64,000 bases of DNA from Antitrichia curtipendula (lineage: Eukaryota > Streptophyta > Bryopsida > Hypnales > Leucodontaceae), in the NCBI GenBank assembly GCA_951230915.1, contig OX579634.1, positions 18,254,725 to 18,318,724 of the forward strand. The letters are read 5' to 3'. Positions 1 to 12,322 of this stretch are shown one piece after another (the stretch's first letter is position 1; each line of letters opens with the position of its first letter). The notes beneath the pieces were generated by a model, which had not been told where the DNA came from, ran no database searches, and saw only the letters and a list, made by a program, of their open reading frames with translations. A program made the position numbers and the translations under genes.

Positions 1-665
1 CCGTTCAAGGGTTAAAATTGTTTTAGTTTTGATTGGATGTTATTAGCAAATGAAAAAAATTGAAAGTCTCCTACTATGTATTTCTTAGACATTGTATGAA
101 TAAATTATGAATTTTAAAAGTAGTGATTGTAGATGAACACAATGCTTCAAGACGATGTTTTGTCCACATAATTTTTCATTCATCCAATGTAATGCTGGAG
201 TCTTGAAAAGAAGACTGTCATTTATGACCAAATTGATGAAATTGAAATACATAATATATGTATACAAAGATATTAATAACTAAAGCAAAAATGTGTAATT
301 AAAAAAAATGATTTAGGCATTAAGAACAACCAATTAGCTTGAAGATCCAATTAGGAATATCCACCTCCCAAATGGCACTTGTATTTTGGCCTTGAATGAC
401 CATCATCATTCATCCAAGATCACCACAAGCCATCAAGAGCAACTAATGGGAGTTGAAACGTTATTTGAGGCAACCAATGGAAGTTGAAACATCTGTTGCT
501 TTAAATTTTAGGATATTAGGATTTAGAGTGTTAGGATTTAGAATTTAGGATTATTTAACGGGAGTCTAGATGTATAAATTAGTATTCTAGACTTTCAACT
601 TTGGATATTCATAGAATATTATGTAAGTATCAAAAAATTATGAAACTGCTTCGATAGGTTTTCTC
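1..665. other. AT-rich intergenic DNA
   Basis: No gene is recognisable. Short degenerate telomere-like runs (TTAGGATTTAG variants) occur around 508-552. The open frames are short and lack codon-like structure. Confidence 0.5.
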
Positions 666-667
666 TA

Positions 668-855
668 CACTGAATAGGAGGATTTAGGGGATACAAAAAT
701 TAAAGGGATTTACTATGTAAAACTATAGATGTTTGAAACATGATGTATAACCCCCGAACACTTTGATAACTATTAATGTACAACAAAGATAGATATTTAT
801 ATAGTGTGTAATGTCAATTAATTAGTACGGGTCCCCTTAAAACCCCTATTCAGTG
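668..855. mobile_element. MITE, 188 bp, TA-flanked
   Basis: The left end CACTGAATAGG and the right end CCTATTCAGTG are inverted repeats. The similarity continues inward for about 30 bases (GGATTTAGGGGAYAC on the left against GTCCCCTTAAAACCCC on the right). The bases immediately outside are TA on both sides, as expected for a TA-targeting element. There is no coding capacity. Superfamily is inferred from size and TA flanks only. Confidence 0.6.
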
Positions 856-1639
856 TACAAGAACTTACACTCTTACCAGTAGAAATGAAGTATTTTGGAC
901 TCATGCAGGAGGGACAGAAAAAGTGGCGGTTTGGGGTGCTTCTACCTTACGGTTCTTCCAAGTGCAGCTTCTCCGTCACCAGAAGCCTGGAACCCAAATT
1001 CAGAATTGCTGGTGCGCAGCCCTAAAAAATTTCATCACTTTTGCAAGCGATGTTGCTGTGCAACATCTGTGGTTCTGGAGTTCGTTCGCTACACTACCTT
1101 CGTGGATTTCTTGCTCAGACAGAGCTTGATTTGGTGTGTAGCTCTCTAGTTCGTCCCGATGGCTTCCGCCTTGAAAACTCCATCTGAATTTGTCTCAATT
1201 AGGTCATTTTGAGGATTCTGAATTAGGTCATTTTGTGAGAGCCTTGGGTGCAAACCCTAATTCGTCTGGTATTTGTTTTCAATGGTCCATTACGTTCAAA
1301 TGGTCTACACCGCCTCTGGAGATGCAGAATTGCGCAAGCTGGGGATCAAACTAGACTGATGCTCACAACGTCCATGGTTGGAACCGTCACAGGTGCTTTC
1401 TTATTACCGTTCTACTAATTCCACTTTTCTTCCTACGTCTAATTATAATTTCCCTAACCACTGCCTGTTTGCATAAATTGCTCGCTTGTGCTGCTTTTGA
1501 CCAAATCCAAATGTGCTTGAATCACATTTCGAAAGTTGACTGGAGGTGACCCCTATTTGATAGTTTTGCAGATTTTGTGTAGTATCGAGAACTTGAGCAC
1601 CTATTTTGCGGCAATATCATCGGTGAATACGAATTAGGT
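856..1639 (+). other. Upstream region / probable 5' leader of the Pkr1-like gene
   Basis: Base composition becomes more balanced than in the flanking AT-rich DNA. This stretch probably contains the transcription start and 5' leader of the gene starting at 1640. AATTAGGTCATTTTG occurs twice (about 1196 and 1220). A TATA-like TTTATATAG near 794 lies inside the MITE. No start site can be fixed from the sequence. Confidence 0.35.
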
Positions 1640-3192
1640 ATGGAGTTGGACGACTTGAAGAGAACGTCCGGCGGGGCAGATAGTTTGGTAGAGAGGGGGC
1701 TTGAGAAGGAGCCTCCGACGAAGGCAGGTGCTGGTGAAGCTGTGCTGCTGGGAGCTTTGGCACAAGGCGTTAATGTAAGATTTTTTTTTTTTCTCATTCT
1801 TTATTGTGTCTTTGAGATGTAGAGCGGATCCTGTGCGTAATTAGAAGAAGCTGGTTCTTGACTGGTTCAGTCGCATAGGTTTTAGGTTTTAGGGTTTGGG
1901 TCTTAAGAGATCCTCCTATTAGATACACGAATTTATGTATAGTAAGCTCATGTTAATCTAATAGAACTGGTTAAATTAATATTAGGCTAATGATGACTTA
2001 ATATTAACTTAATTGTTGCCAATGTAAATTTCAAGTTAATGTCAATGAGACTAATATAGTAACATCTCACTAACCTTAAGCCTCTAACGCTTGAATCCTT
2101 TTTCAAAGAGTTAGCAGATTTTTCCTTATATTTCTGTAAATATATAATAAATTATCTTGATTTCATAAGTTGGTCTTAAAGAAGGTTGTATTTTTTAAGA
2201 TTTAAGCATAACTTTGAATGAATGAGAAATTATTTGGACAAAATGTCGTCCTAAAGGGCTCTGTCCATCGTCCATCCAGAATCTGACTTCTAAGCTCTTA
2301 GGTAAGTTAACACCGTTTACATTGCACTGACATCAAACTAACATGATATGAACATGAGTGACTGCATTATGAACTACATAAAAACTTTGTCAATCTAAAG
2401 AGGGGTCTTTTGTGATGAGTGTCGATGACAGAATCTTTGAAACTTGCAGGCAGAGAAATGAGGATGAACTAATGGGACATTACCAGATATATTTTAGGTC
2501 ACCTAGCCCTAACAATTTGATACAGGCGCTATTTGCAGAGTTCACAATCGGCTGTTGGTCATCTTGGTCGTTTTGTGATGGTTTTCATGTAGGCACCGAC
2601 GTGGACTTTTCTGCGAATGGTATTACTTGCTCTGGCTGCATCCCTCTTATTCATGCTTGCAGTAGCAATCAACATTCAAGGTTTTGGCCCGCTGTTGCAT
2701 GTGCTCGTTCTCATCCTGGTGGCAATCACTCTCTTCATTCTCCTTAATTGGTAAGTCAGTTCATCTATCATGCCATCAATTATATCAACAAGTGGTATTT
2801 GCCTTCAGAAATTTAGCAGATAATTTAGCCCCTACGGACAAATGAAGCTGGCGTATAATATGTTCCAGACAATGCAAGTCGAATGATGATAAGATTCAAA
2901 TTATAGAGTTGCATGTGAAGGTAACGTCCTAGGTAGCGTCCAGGGTTCACTCCCAACCGAATATCTAGTGTTCATTTGTTATTCTTGGTTCATATTTACC
3001 AGATTGAATTGCTCTAGATTTGGAATTTATTCAAAGGACCTTCACCTGGACATGTGAAGGTTTGTGCCGTAACTAAGATTGCGAATGTACAGGTTCATTT
3101 CGGAAACTGGAATAGTTCCCGTAGAAGAGCAGATGGCAGAACTTAATTTGACTGATGCTGACATCGGCCACAGTGACGCACACATCGATTGA
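1640..3192 (+). CDS. Small two-helix membrane protein, Pkr1-like (V-ATPase assembly factor family)
   Basis: Three exons are read as 1640-1774, 2593-2750 and 3093-3192, encoding 130 residues. Introns begin GTAAGA (1775) and GTAAGT (2751) and end TAG (2592) and CAG (3092). Phases agree: phase 0 for the first intron; for the second, TG joins G to make a Trp codon. Residues 1-45 are hydrophilic. Two hydrophobic helices follow (about 54-72 and 79-99), joined by INIQGFG. Next comes WFISETGIVPVEEQ and a short acidic tail. The twin-helix size, the Pro-Thr before helix 1 and the W-F-x-x-E after helix 2 recall yeast Pkr1, an ER protein needed to assemble the V-ATPase Vo sector. That name rests on remembered family features, not a search; other small ER membrane proteins remain possible. 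The exon structure is much firmer than the name. Intron 1 holds telomere-like TTTAGGGTTTGGG near 1886. Confidence 0.65.
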
Positions 3193-4080
3193 GGAAGGTA
3201 CTGGGAGAAGCATCATCGGCTGTGTTGTTGTGTCAGTGAATTTGTGGGATTAACCAGGATTCTGTGATTCACATGACCTTTCAGAAGTATGAAGTTGTTT
3301 GCTGACCATCGAGCTGTAAGTTAGCTTTAGATGGAGATAGCTTTCGGCGAACTCCCTTTCTAAACGCGGAAACAAGAAGTGAAGAATGGCGGGTGGTTTT
3401 CGTAAATTACTAACCTGGGTAGTACTGTAGTTCAGTCTATATCCTGATTTCTGTACTTGAAACATAATCACTAACTTTGGACGAGCGTTCTTGCTATGGT
3501 TCCTCCTCCAGTGTATCATACTAAGCAGTTGTTAACGGGACGCAATCGGCGCATGCTGTATCGGTGATGAGGTCTAGTTCCGGATCTGTCGACAATTTCG
3601 AAGCCGAGAAATTTCAGTCCAGAATTCATGGACCGCAGGAAGCGATTTCTCATAGCTTGGTGCCCAGCTGGAACAAGGGGCTATATATTCCTGGATTATC
3701 AAGAAGAGTATTTTTCTGATTGCAATTTGGTACCCGTTTCTTTCATCAGTGTGAAACTGTGGAGACAGGTGATTCGTTTTGTAGAGAAAGCAGTTAGGTG
3801 TCGCCTTCTCGTTGGTTACTATTTTGAAGCACTTGGACCTCACGTCTAATTTTAATTAGTGTCCGAATTAGGACTTGGTCCAAAGCTCCACGCTAATGAA
3901 AGGAACTAGTGTAGGGGCTAGCAGATTCCAAACTGGACTCCGTTTCCAGGAACACTAGCTAGATCTTTCGCAGCAATTTCTACTTCACCCCGTCGTTGAT
4001 GTTGTGAATACTAATTTCTTCAGAGCATTTCAGGAACACCATGTTCAAGAAACCAGACAATGAGAAGTGATTTTTTGAAG
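3193..4080 (+). other. Downstream region, probable 3' UTR of the Pkr1-like gene
   Basis: Mixed-composition sequence follows the TGA at 3190-3192. A 73-codon frame at 3628-3849 shows no recognisable domain and is probably untranslated. No clear polyadenylation signal can be chosen. Confidence 0.35.
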
Positions 4081-5015
4081 TAAACCCCTAAAGTCCCAAG
4101 GCCATTTTTCCATCAAAACCCACTCAAAACTGCCATTTCTAGAGCAAAGAGCAAAAAAAACAAATTTAATGTTTTTTTTGCATATTTAACCATAGGATCT
4201 TGTACTAGACTAGTGTAAGAATATGTGGAAGAAATTTCAGAAATTTTGATTGTGTAGATTGCAAGATATTTGCATTTAAAGTGAAGGAATCTAGTTTTTT
4301 TGTACCTTGCTCAACTACATTTTGGGGCTTTGAACCATTTTAACTTAAAAATTTTGCTTTAATGATTTTGAATTTCTAATTTTATATGATGAATAATTGA
4401 GTTGAGAATCTAGAATTAAAAAAAAAAAAAAAAAAATGTAGTTTCACTCATTAAAAAATTGTTAAGTAGAAGTAGGTTCGAGATTGAAGGAAAAATTAAA
4501 TCATTAATAGTTCTAAGATAGAATTGAAATATACTAATTTCAACGGTGAGATTGTTCTGGCAAGAAATTTTGACCTTGTGAAACTTTTTTTTTGTTTAAT
4601 TATTTAAATTGAGTTAAAAAATGAACCTACAAGTTATTTTTTCAAAAAGATACTCTAATTGCCCAAAAAATAAGATTGACTATAACTTTTGCATAACAAA
4701 TCCAAATGGAATGAACCAAAGCTTCCCATGTAAATAAAAGTAAAATCCATATGAAAAAATATATATTTAATTTAATTTAAAGTTTTTTTGAGGATTTTTT
4801 TCTACCCGCCGAACTAAAATTTGGGATTTTTGTGCCATAACTTTTTCTCCCGATCACCGATTTAAATAAAAATTATATTTTTGGAAAGCTAATGTGATTC
4901 TCTATCTTCACTAAAAATTTCAGAAAAACACAAAAAATATTGAGTCCGTAGGAGCCTGCCCAAAATCCATTTTGTCCCCTGAGGGGACAATGGGACTTTA
5001 GTCTTTAGGGGTTAA
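4081..5015 (+). mobile_element. TTAA-family element, copy 1
   Basis: Starts TAAA-CCCCTAAAG and ends CTTTAGGGG-TTAA, with short inverted ends. The interior is AT-rich, without long frames. It shares interior blocks with the other copies: CAAAACCCACTCAAAACTGC near the left end, a 'gattgcaagata' block, and a right-hand block with CCCCTGAGGGGACAA. It contains a 20-A tract near 4417. A reverse-oriented close relative lies at 36813-37714. Confidence 0.6.
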
Positions 5016-7974
5016 ACATACTTAAAGTCTTTGAACTAAAGAATGATAATGAAGAAGAGGGTGGTTGCAAGAAAGACCATGATTTTGGTAGTGTTTTGCA
5101 CAGTACTCATGAATTTTTTGTGAGTATTTTAAAATTAGAAAAAAAAAAAAATTGAAAAATTGAAAAATATGTACAATGTATACATTTTTATGAAGAAGGT
5201 ATCCTAAGAAGGAAAAGTACAGAAATTTTTTCTAAGTAGGAAAACTAGAAAAGTATAAAATCTCACAAAAAATAGGTATGTTGACATTTTAATTTGTAAA
5301 AAGTAGAGAAAATCATTTTTAAAGAAACTAAAAATTGGCCATTTGGAAGAATTTTATGATGAAGAGATTTTACCAAAAGAATGATTTCAAAACCATCTTC
5401 AATGTTTAGAAGAGTGCATGGGTAAGGGAGCCCTATTAGTACGCATGTGGAGGATATAAAATAATATTTTTTTAAGTTTCCTTTGCTAGGCACATGTATG
5501 CCTAATACAAGAATAGACCACAGAAATTTCAAATCTACATTATTATCTTTGGATGCTCCACAGTACTAAAAATTCCTAAACCGCAAAGTGTGACAAATTA
5601 GCTAAATTGAAATTTCAGTATAAATTTTTTTTTCAAAATTTCTGAAAAATAAGGAATCTCAATACTTCCAAATTATACATCTTCAGTAAAAATTCCAAGC
5701 ACATTGGCTTCATCTTCCAAAAGTTATGGCTGATGACAACTCCATCACTCCAATTGTGATGCAAAATAGGACCAATATTTCTTGCAATCACCCAAAACTT
5801 TCAAAATTCATGTCATATGAATGCTATCACAAGAATCTTTAATCCGTATAGGATTGGGGTACATTTTTGGCATAAATTGATATACTTTGCCACTTAGGTT
5901 TGTGGAAAAAAAAATGAATAAAGATGAGTTTTTTTGTTCAAAATTTAATTTTACAAATTTGTACCTCTTTTCGTTTCCAAATGATCTTCTTAATTTTATT
6001 GCAATCAGTTTAATACTAAACTTTGAAAAGGGCTCCAAAACTCAAAGTTTCATAACAATAGGAGTACATTGAGCTCTACTTATAGCTTGGAATAGGTCGA
6101 AATAATGTTATTCTCAACCTAAGATCCCAATTGTTTTGTCCAATTAGAAGATCATTTTGGAATGGAGAGAGTAATAAACTACAATGAAAATGTGGAATAA
6201 ATTATAGAAATTTTGATCCCACAAATTGAAAGATTATGATGTCTAAAGCTAGAAGATACATATTTTGCCCTTGCCCAGCAAGATAAGTAACTTTCACTAT
6301 TCTATGAGTGAGAGTTTTGAAAGATTATAACGTTTGAAGTTAGAAGTTAGAAGTTTTTTTGCACCTATCTAGCAAAATAAATAAATTTTAATAGTTCTAG
6401 GAGTGAGGTTTTTAAAAGATTACAATATTTAAAATGTGTTTTTTTATCCTATCTAGCAAGATAAGCAAATTGTAGTTCCTCTAGGAGCCATGAGAGTTTT
6501 GGACTAAATATGTTTATTCTCTTTGACAATTACATCATATTGTATATCATATTAGTTACAAACTTGTCAAATTTAAGAAGTAGAACAAGAGTTCTATACA
6601 TGCAACAATAAAATAATTCTTGACATCTTGTACTTTTATATACTAAACCCCTTTAGGACTAGATATTCAAATTTCAAACAATAGTTGAATGAAAATGTGT
6701 CTCAAACACATGTAAACTTGCATTTTTTCATTTGAATGTTTGTAGATTTTTGAGTTAGATCTTTAAAGATTCCTTGACACATGTTGTCAACTATATGATG
6801 TTTGTACAATATAGATCTGTTGAAATTTCCCTTGGTGAATATTTTATTGTTTCACTTCAAGAAAATACTTTTTCTATCTCAAAAATGGCCTTTAAAAATT
6901 GATTGGAATAAATAAACAAATAAAACAATTTTTTTTTTAAATCACCATGATTTGAACTTAACATTTTGAACTTGAAGGAAAAAATTATTATAAAAATTCT
7001 ACAATCAATTTTAAAAAGAATATTTCATCATTTATCTCGGTATTCTTTTATTGAAATGCATTGATAAATGTAGCATTGTAGCAATAGATCTAAATATCTA
7101 ATTTATGTATACAATATGTAAATTATATTTTATAATTAAAATCAAAATAATCATTAAATAATTCTTCTAAGTTGCAATTTATAATATATCTTCACAATTT
7201 TGGAAATATGGACTATCCTTGGTCCTCCAAAGATTAATATGTTTTAAAGAATAAAAATCAAATTATTTTGGTTAAAATTTTTCTATAGATTCTCAATTAA
7301 ATTATCTATTTGTTCAAGTTGTGGAATACAAGCATTTTTTCCTAAAAATCTTAAAAAGATAAAATTGCTCCTTTTAAAAAGACTATTAAATTTGTTTTTT
7401 CAAGTTTAAAAATTACGTTCTCGTGATTGGTTGGATTCTTTCACTTCAAATATTAAGGAAAAAAACTTCAATATGTTAGCCAAAAGTTTCAAAAGTTGAA
7501 TGCAAAAAAAAATAGAAATCAATAAATTAAAAAAATCTATGCATTGTGTTTAGAATAGAGGGGTGGAAGGGAAATTTGGCGCTCCTAGGTGAAAGAAATT
7601 TTAGGGATTATTTTGCATTTGTATAATAGATACTTGGTGTTATCCAAATACAAAGAGGAAATCACAATGACAATGGATTAATATTGTACAATCTAGCTGT
7701 TTTTACAAGTTGTCTACCTCTAGTGTAGATATGAACATGCAATTGCTTCCATGTAAGGATTTCAGATTTGCATCTAACTTCGTCTCAAACTAGAAGGTAA
7801 ACACACCTAGAAGCACCCAAATACAAATCTAATAATGATTTTTGTTTTTAGATTGTCTTGCACTCTTGCTTTTTGTTGATTCTTGTTGCCAATTGGAGAA
7901 AGATTATATATTCTCTCAAATTGTATTTTTTGGACACTGTATGAATAAACTATGAATTCTTAAAATGGTGATCA
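5016..7974. other. AT-rich intergenic DNA
   Basis: No gene is recognisable. It contains the tandem repeat at 6228-6510. The remainder is low-GC sequence with homopolymer tracts and short chance frames. Confidence 0.5.
6228..6510. repeat. Tandem repeat, about 3 units of about 93 bp
   Basis: Units start at about 6228, 6319 and 6414 with (G/A)AAAGATTA. Each contains a (C)AGCAAGATAAG / TAGCAAAATAA block and ends in GAG(A/T)GTTTT-like sequence. Units are diverged by substitutions and small gaps. Confidence 0.55.
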
Positions 7975-8624
7975 TTAACCCCTAAATGCCCAAGGCTTGT
8001 TTTGAGCATCTTGAAATATGCTCTAAATTGAAAAAAATGCCAACATTTTGATAAGTTGTATTAATTTTTTTTATAATTGTAATTGTACAAATTCAAACTA
8101 GATATGTTAGAGATCTCATAGGAAAAGAAAATACAACAATATCATGTATGGAGTGAAAGATTATAATGTTTGACCATGAAGGTGTTAAAATTGCAAAAGT
8201 GAAGTCTTTCAATCCTCTTTTCACAAGTCAAACCTAAAAAGTTGGTGACAAAAAAATAAAAGGTTAAAGGGCATAACATTTATAACCCCATTCAATTTAT
8301 GGCTTCTTAAAATCTCTTTTACAATTTTTTTGAATGAATTTTGAATGTGATTTTTTCTCCAAGATCTAGTGTATTTGAGGCTCATTTTCAAGAGCTCTCA
8401 ACACTACGAGAAGTCGAGATTGCAATGGGTACCCTTGCACAAAATCTTGAATAGAAAAATCACTATAATTTATTTTCAAGATCGAATTTTTGATGCTAAA
8501 ACTAGACTTCAAGAAGAACTTTTCAAAAATATAAAATACTAAAAATAGAAACTTCTTTAGGTTTTATTTAACTTCAAAGTTTTGCAAACACCAGATTTGG
8601 GTGCCTTGGGCATTCAGGGGTTAT
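7975..8624 (+). mobile_element. TTAA-family element, copy 2 (short subfamily)
   Basis: Left end TTAA-CCCCTAAATGCCCAAGG; right end CCTTGGGCATTCAGGGG-TTAT. The inverted ends therefore extend about 20 bases. The interior matches copy 10 (about 31590-32227) nearly throughout, including the TCAAACTAGA(T/C)ATGTTAGAG block and the CAAGATCTAGTGTATTTGAG block. It lies one base from the MITE that follows. Confidence 0.65.
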
Positions 8625-8625
8625 T

Positions 8626-8919
8626 GTAGAGGGTTGTAAAAGCGACCCTTTACCAGCTGATTTGCATTTGGGGGGAAGCTAAACTCCTTAAAACAATTTT
8701 CAGTAAATTTTCGTGGTAAGAAAAATGGAATTGACATCTAATCCAAGTCGTTTCATATTTTTTGGACCTTCATGGAATTAGTTATGAATTTTTAAAGTTG
8801 AAAACACAGTGGTTTCTAAAAGCGACCCCTTCCTGGAATGTACACTTCTGGTACATGTTAGAGACAAAATCTACCAGATCGCTTTTAGAGACAGGTCGCT
8901 TTTACAGCCCCATACCTTA
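8626..8919. mobile_element. MITE family G, copy 1
   Basis: The left inverted end contains GTAGAGGGTTGTAAAAGCGA; the right end contains TCGCTTTTACAGCCCCATAC. The interior block 'aaaatggaattgacatctaa' also occurs in copies 2 and 3 (25985 and 26381). A short open frame crossing the right end (8809-9063) is a by-product of the MITE sequence. Confidence 0.6.
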
Positions 8920-11373
8920 ATCTATCCAGAAACCATCCTCCACTCTCACGTCAGAAGGTTTACGTGCTGCTTGGAAAGAGGTTTCAGAAGTCCGTTCTGC
9001 AAAAAGAGCGCATCACAATTAGGGTGTGGCTACCCTATTTTATGTTGTATGCATGCACCATAAAACAGGGCGTTCAAGTTCATTCATTTGTTGTTCCAGA
9101 ATAGAAGCCAAATTGGATGTTTTGGACAAGTGGACCTTCGGGCGGAGAACTGGAGGTTACTTGAAGTCACTAAGCTGAGTGTGCAAGGTGCACGTATACT
9201 AAGTCACAGAGCACACTTGCCAGAAACTGCCAATCGTATAGTTACGGTTCTGAAAACAAAGCATTTCTCTAGAGCGCAATGGCCTGGTGATGAGATCTGC
9301 GTACAATTTGTACCCAAATAAGATCTAGAAAAATTCAGGACAATTAGGTACTCTTGACGTTTTCTCCTTGTTTTCTCTGAAATGCAAACCTTCTTTCAAG
9401 TCCAAAATAAGTTTAGGTACTCTAACTTTCCCAGAACACCAGAAGTATTTGCTTTCTTCAGACATCATGACGGAGGGCATGGTCGTCACTCCACTGAATT
9501 GTCCTATCAGCGAGGGCACAAACTTAGAGAAACCTGCAAAGTTAGAGTCACTGCAATTTTTTAATTTTAATTTTTGGACATTTAGTACGATACAGGGATA
9601 TTTCAACCTGCACTGATTTAAAATGGCGTTCACGACTTTGGTAGATCATTACTGTCACACGCCGTGTAGGATAATAAACCAGTGACGGAAGCTGTAACAG
9701 TTCTTCATCCCTAGAATGAATTAATCATCCCCAAGCAAAATAATTCTTCATCCAACTTTACCCCATGCAAAGTACTGTGAGTAGATCTTTCGACAGGATG
9801 ATTACAGAAAAGCAGCCCGGCCGGCATCATTTAGCACTGCAGCTTATTCGTTTATGATTCCCTTGCGCATACAGACGGAATCTCCAAGACTTTGGGTGGC
9901 TTTGGGTGGCTGGACTGCTGGAGCGATGGGCCCTCTCCAAGCAAGGCCCACACAAACTGAATATTTTTATGTGTAAGTTATTGTTTCTAAGTAATTATTT
10001 GTGGGCTTGATCATGACCAACTTTCAAGGTGATCGAATGATGACTCTAGCTCCTTGTATCTCAGTAGTGCCTCGAACTGGGCTCTGGCTCATGGCCGGTG
10101 ACACTTGATCCCGACGGTCGGAGACTCCGAATCCGCGCTCGCTGCAAAGTTTCGGTTCGGGCATCTAACTATCTAAGCTAAGCTTTGGGTGGCCCACAGC
10201 GAACTCCGAAATCTTGTGCTTCTGTAGATTCACGGTCCATGGTGCGGTGCAACTGTAGTGTAATCATGGCTTTGTAGGGTTGATTTGTTCCTCCAATCCC
10301 CAAGATTTGAAAACGTGAATTGTGTTGTCAATTTAATATTCCCTGGTATCTATGCCTATAACGGCTCACACTTTTGGTATTTTCATTCTGCACCACCCGC
10401 CAGGCCAGGCCAGGGTTGAGGTGGATTTCTTCCAGGACAGTCGATACTGATCGTTGCAGGCAGAAAAGATTCGTGAACGAACGATCGACATTTTCATGAT
10501 CGAGCTCAGTGATAAAGGAGATGCAGAATTGATGCTTTCGGAGTCTCAAAAACTTTAAACCTGGAACCTGGCAGGACGGGCCATGACCACTGATTTCAAA
10601 CCTCACTGTCCATCACTATGTTGGTTTGCTGCCATTCTGGAACTAGATATGAAATGACTTTTTTAAATTTATTTTTCAGAGATGAAATCATATGTCTACT
10701 ACAAGTTATGAAATTTTCAAATTTTTTGGAGAAATTTAAAATGATAGTAAATTTTTAAGAAAAAAATGAAGAAAATTCATATCAAATAGACAATATACTC
10801 AAAAAATCTAAAAAATTTCACCATAGATGTATAGGATGGTGCAAAATATCATGGTATAAATCAAAGTTACTATGTCAATCTAAAGTTTAAAAAATCAACA
10901 AACCATGGTTACATGTCCAAAGTTCATATTGCTATAAAATATCGTCATTTACAAAATTTACAAAATTTTCAATTGGAGTAGAAAGTAAACTTGAGTACTT
11001 GACCAACTTCATTTCATTAGTGAGATTCAAATTCATAAAATATCATTTTTATGGCTAAAATTCACGTCAAAAGTGAATAACAAAAATTGTTCAAAATACA
11101 CTAGTCTACAAGGGTGATCATGGATTAAGCATTTTTTTCTTTAAAAAAATCAATGATAGTATACTAAGGAAATTTGCAATCCTATTCATTGAAAATGTAC
11201 TCAAGCAACTTCAAAAAAAAATTGAATGAAAAAAAATATTATTCCATTCTATAAAATTAGGGGAAATCATGCAAAGGTTGTTTTGTGTCCTCAGCAACGT
11301 TAAAGTTCACGAATCCATAAAATTCAGGATGAACAGAAAAAGCCTTGTACAAGTGGGAGTGCAAGGTACCACA
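8920..11373. other. Intergenic DNA, partly mixed composition
   Basis: From 8920 to about 10620 composition is moderate, and several 70-100 codon frames occur on both strands. None shows a domain, a start with good context or splice-consistent partners. A direct doublet CTTTGGGTGG lies near 9889-9908. From 10620 it is AT-rich with nothing recognisable. Confidence 0.4.
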
Positions 11374-12322
11374 TTAACTCCTAAAGGACCATCCAACCAT
11401 AACTATGTTTTTATCAAAAACGCTCTAAAACCGCCATTTCTAGTATAAGTACAAAATTTTGGAAATAAAATAAAATACAATTTGATACTTATAACCAAAG
11501 TATCTTGTAGTATGCTGATTTGAGAGCACGTGGAAAAATTCTCAGAAATTTCCACCACATAGATTGCAAGATTTGAGCTCTTGAATTCACAATAATCATT
11601 TTTTTGGCCTTGCAAAAAATCGGACAGCTGCACTTCACAAGATCACATTTGTATGAAAAAATGTCAAAAAAATGGTAGTGCTTCTTTGGATTCATTCTTC
11701 AAGGCAAATTGTCTACATGCTTGAAGAGTTTAGATCATTTGAAATTATAATATATATAAGAAAAGAATAATAAGTAGAAAGAAATAGAGAATGATTCAAA
11801 ATACTAAATTTTTAAGAATTTAGTTATGGAATTGAAAAACTCCCATCCCAATGGTTGAAATGTTGTGATAAACATTCTACATCCTATGATTTTATTTTTT
11901 TCCAAAAATATTAAAAATTGAATAAAATAAAGGAATTCAAAGTTTATTTTAGAATAGAGAATCCATAGTTGCCCGCAAACTAAAGCTCCTCATAACTTTT
12001 GACTCATTGATTAAAATAGAATGATTAAAAGCTTTCCACATATATATAACTCTAGAAAATTAATTTTCAAATTTTATGTTTATGAGAAAAGTGATTTTTT
12101 TTATCTGCCCAAATTGCTCATTTACAAAAAATTAACATATTAGGCCATAACTTTTGACTCATATTTCCAAATCTCATGAAATTTAGTGTACATGAAAGAC
12201 ATTCCTCGTTCCCACTTTCTATTAAAACTTCAGCCTAAAATATACAAATCTTCAATTACACACATACTTACACATAATTTCTATGTTGCCAAAAAACGCA
12301 TGCTGGTCCTTTAGGGGTTTAA
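11374..12322 (+). mobile_element. TTAA-family element, copy 3
   Basis: Starts TTAA-CTCCTAAAGGACC and ends GGTCCTTTAGGGG-T-TTAA, so the inverted ends extend to about 14 bases. The interior carries family blocks: AAAACGCTCTAAAACCGCCA, the 'cggacagctgcacttcacaa' block, and 'cataacttttgactcat' twice. It belongs to the same subfamily as copies at 19725, 28594 and 48059. Confidence 0.7.

Noticed and set aside
3628..3849. 73-codon frame after the Pkr1-like gene
   Set aside because: No domain, and it lies in the likely 3' UTR.
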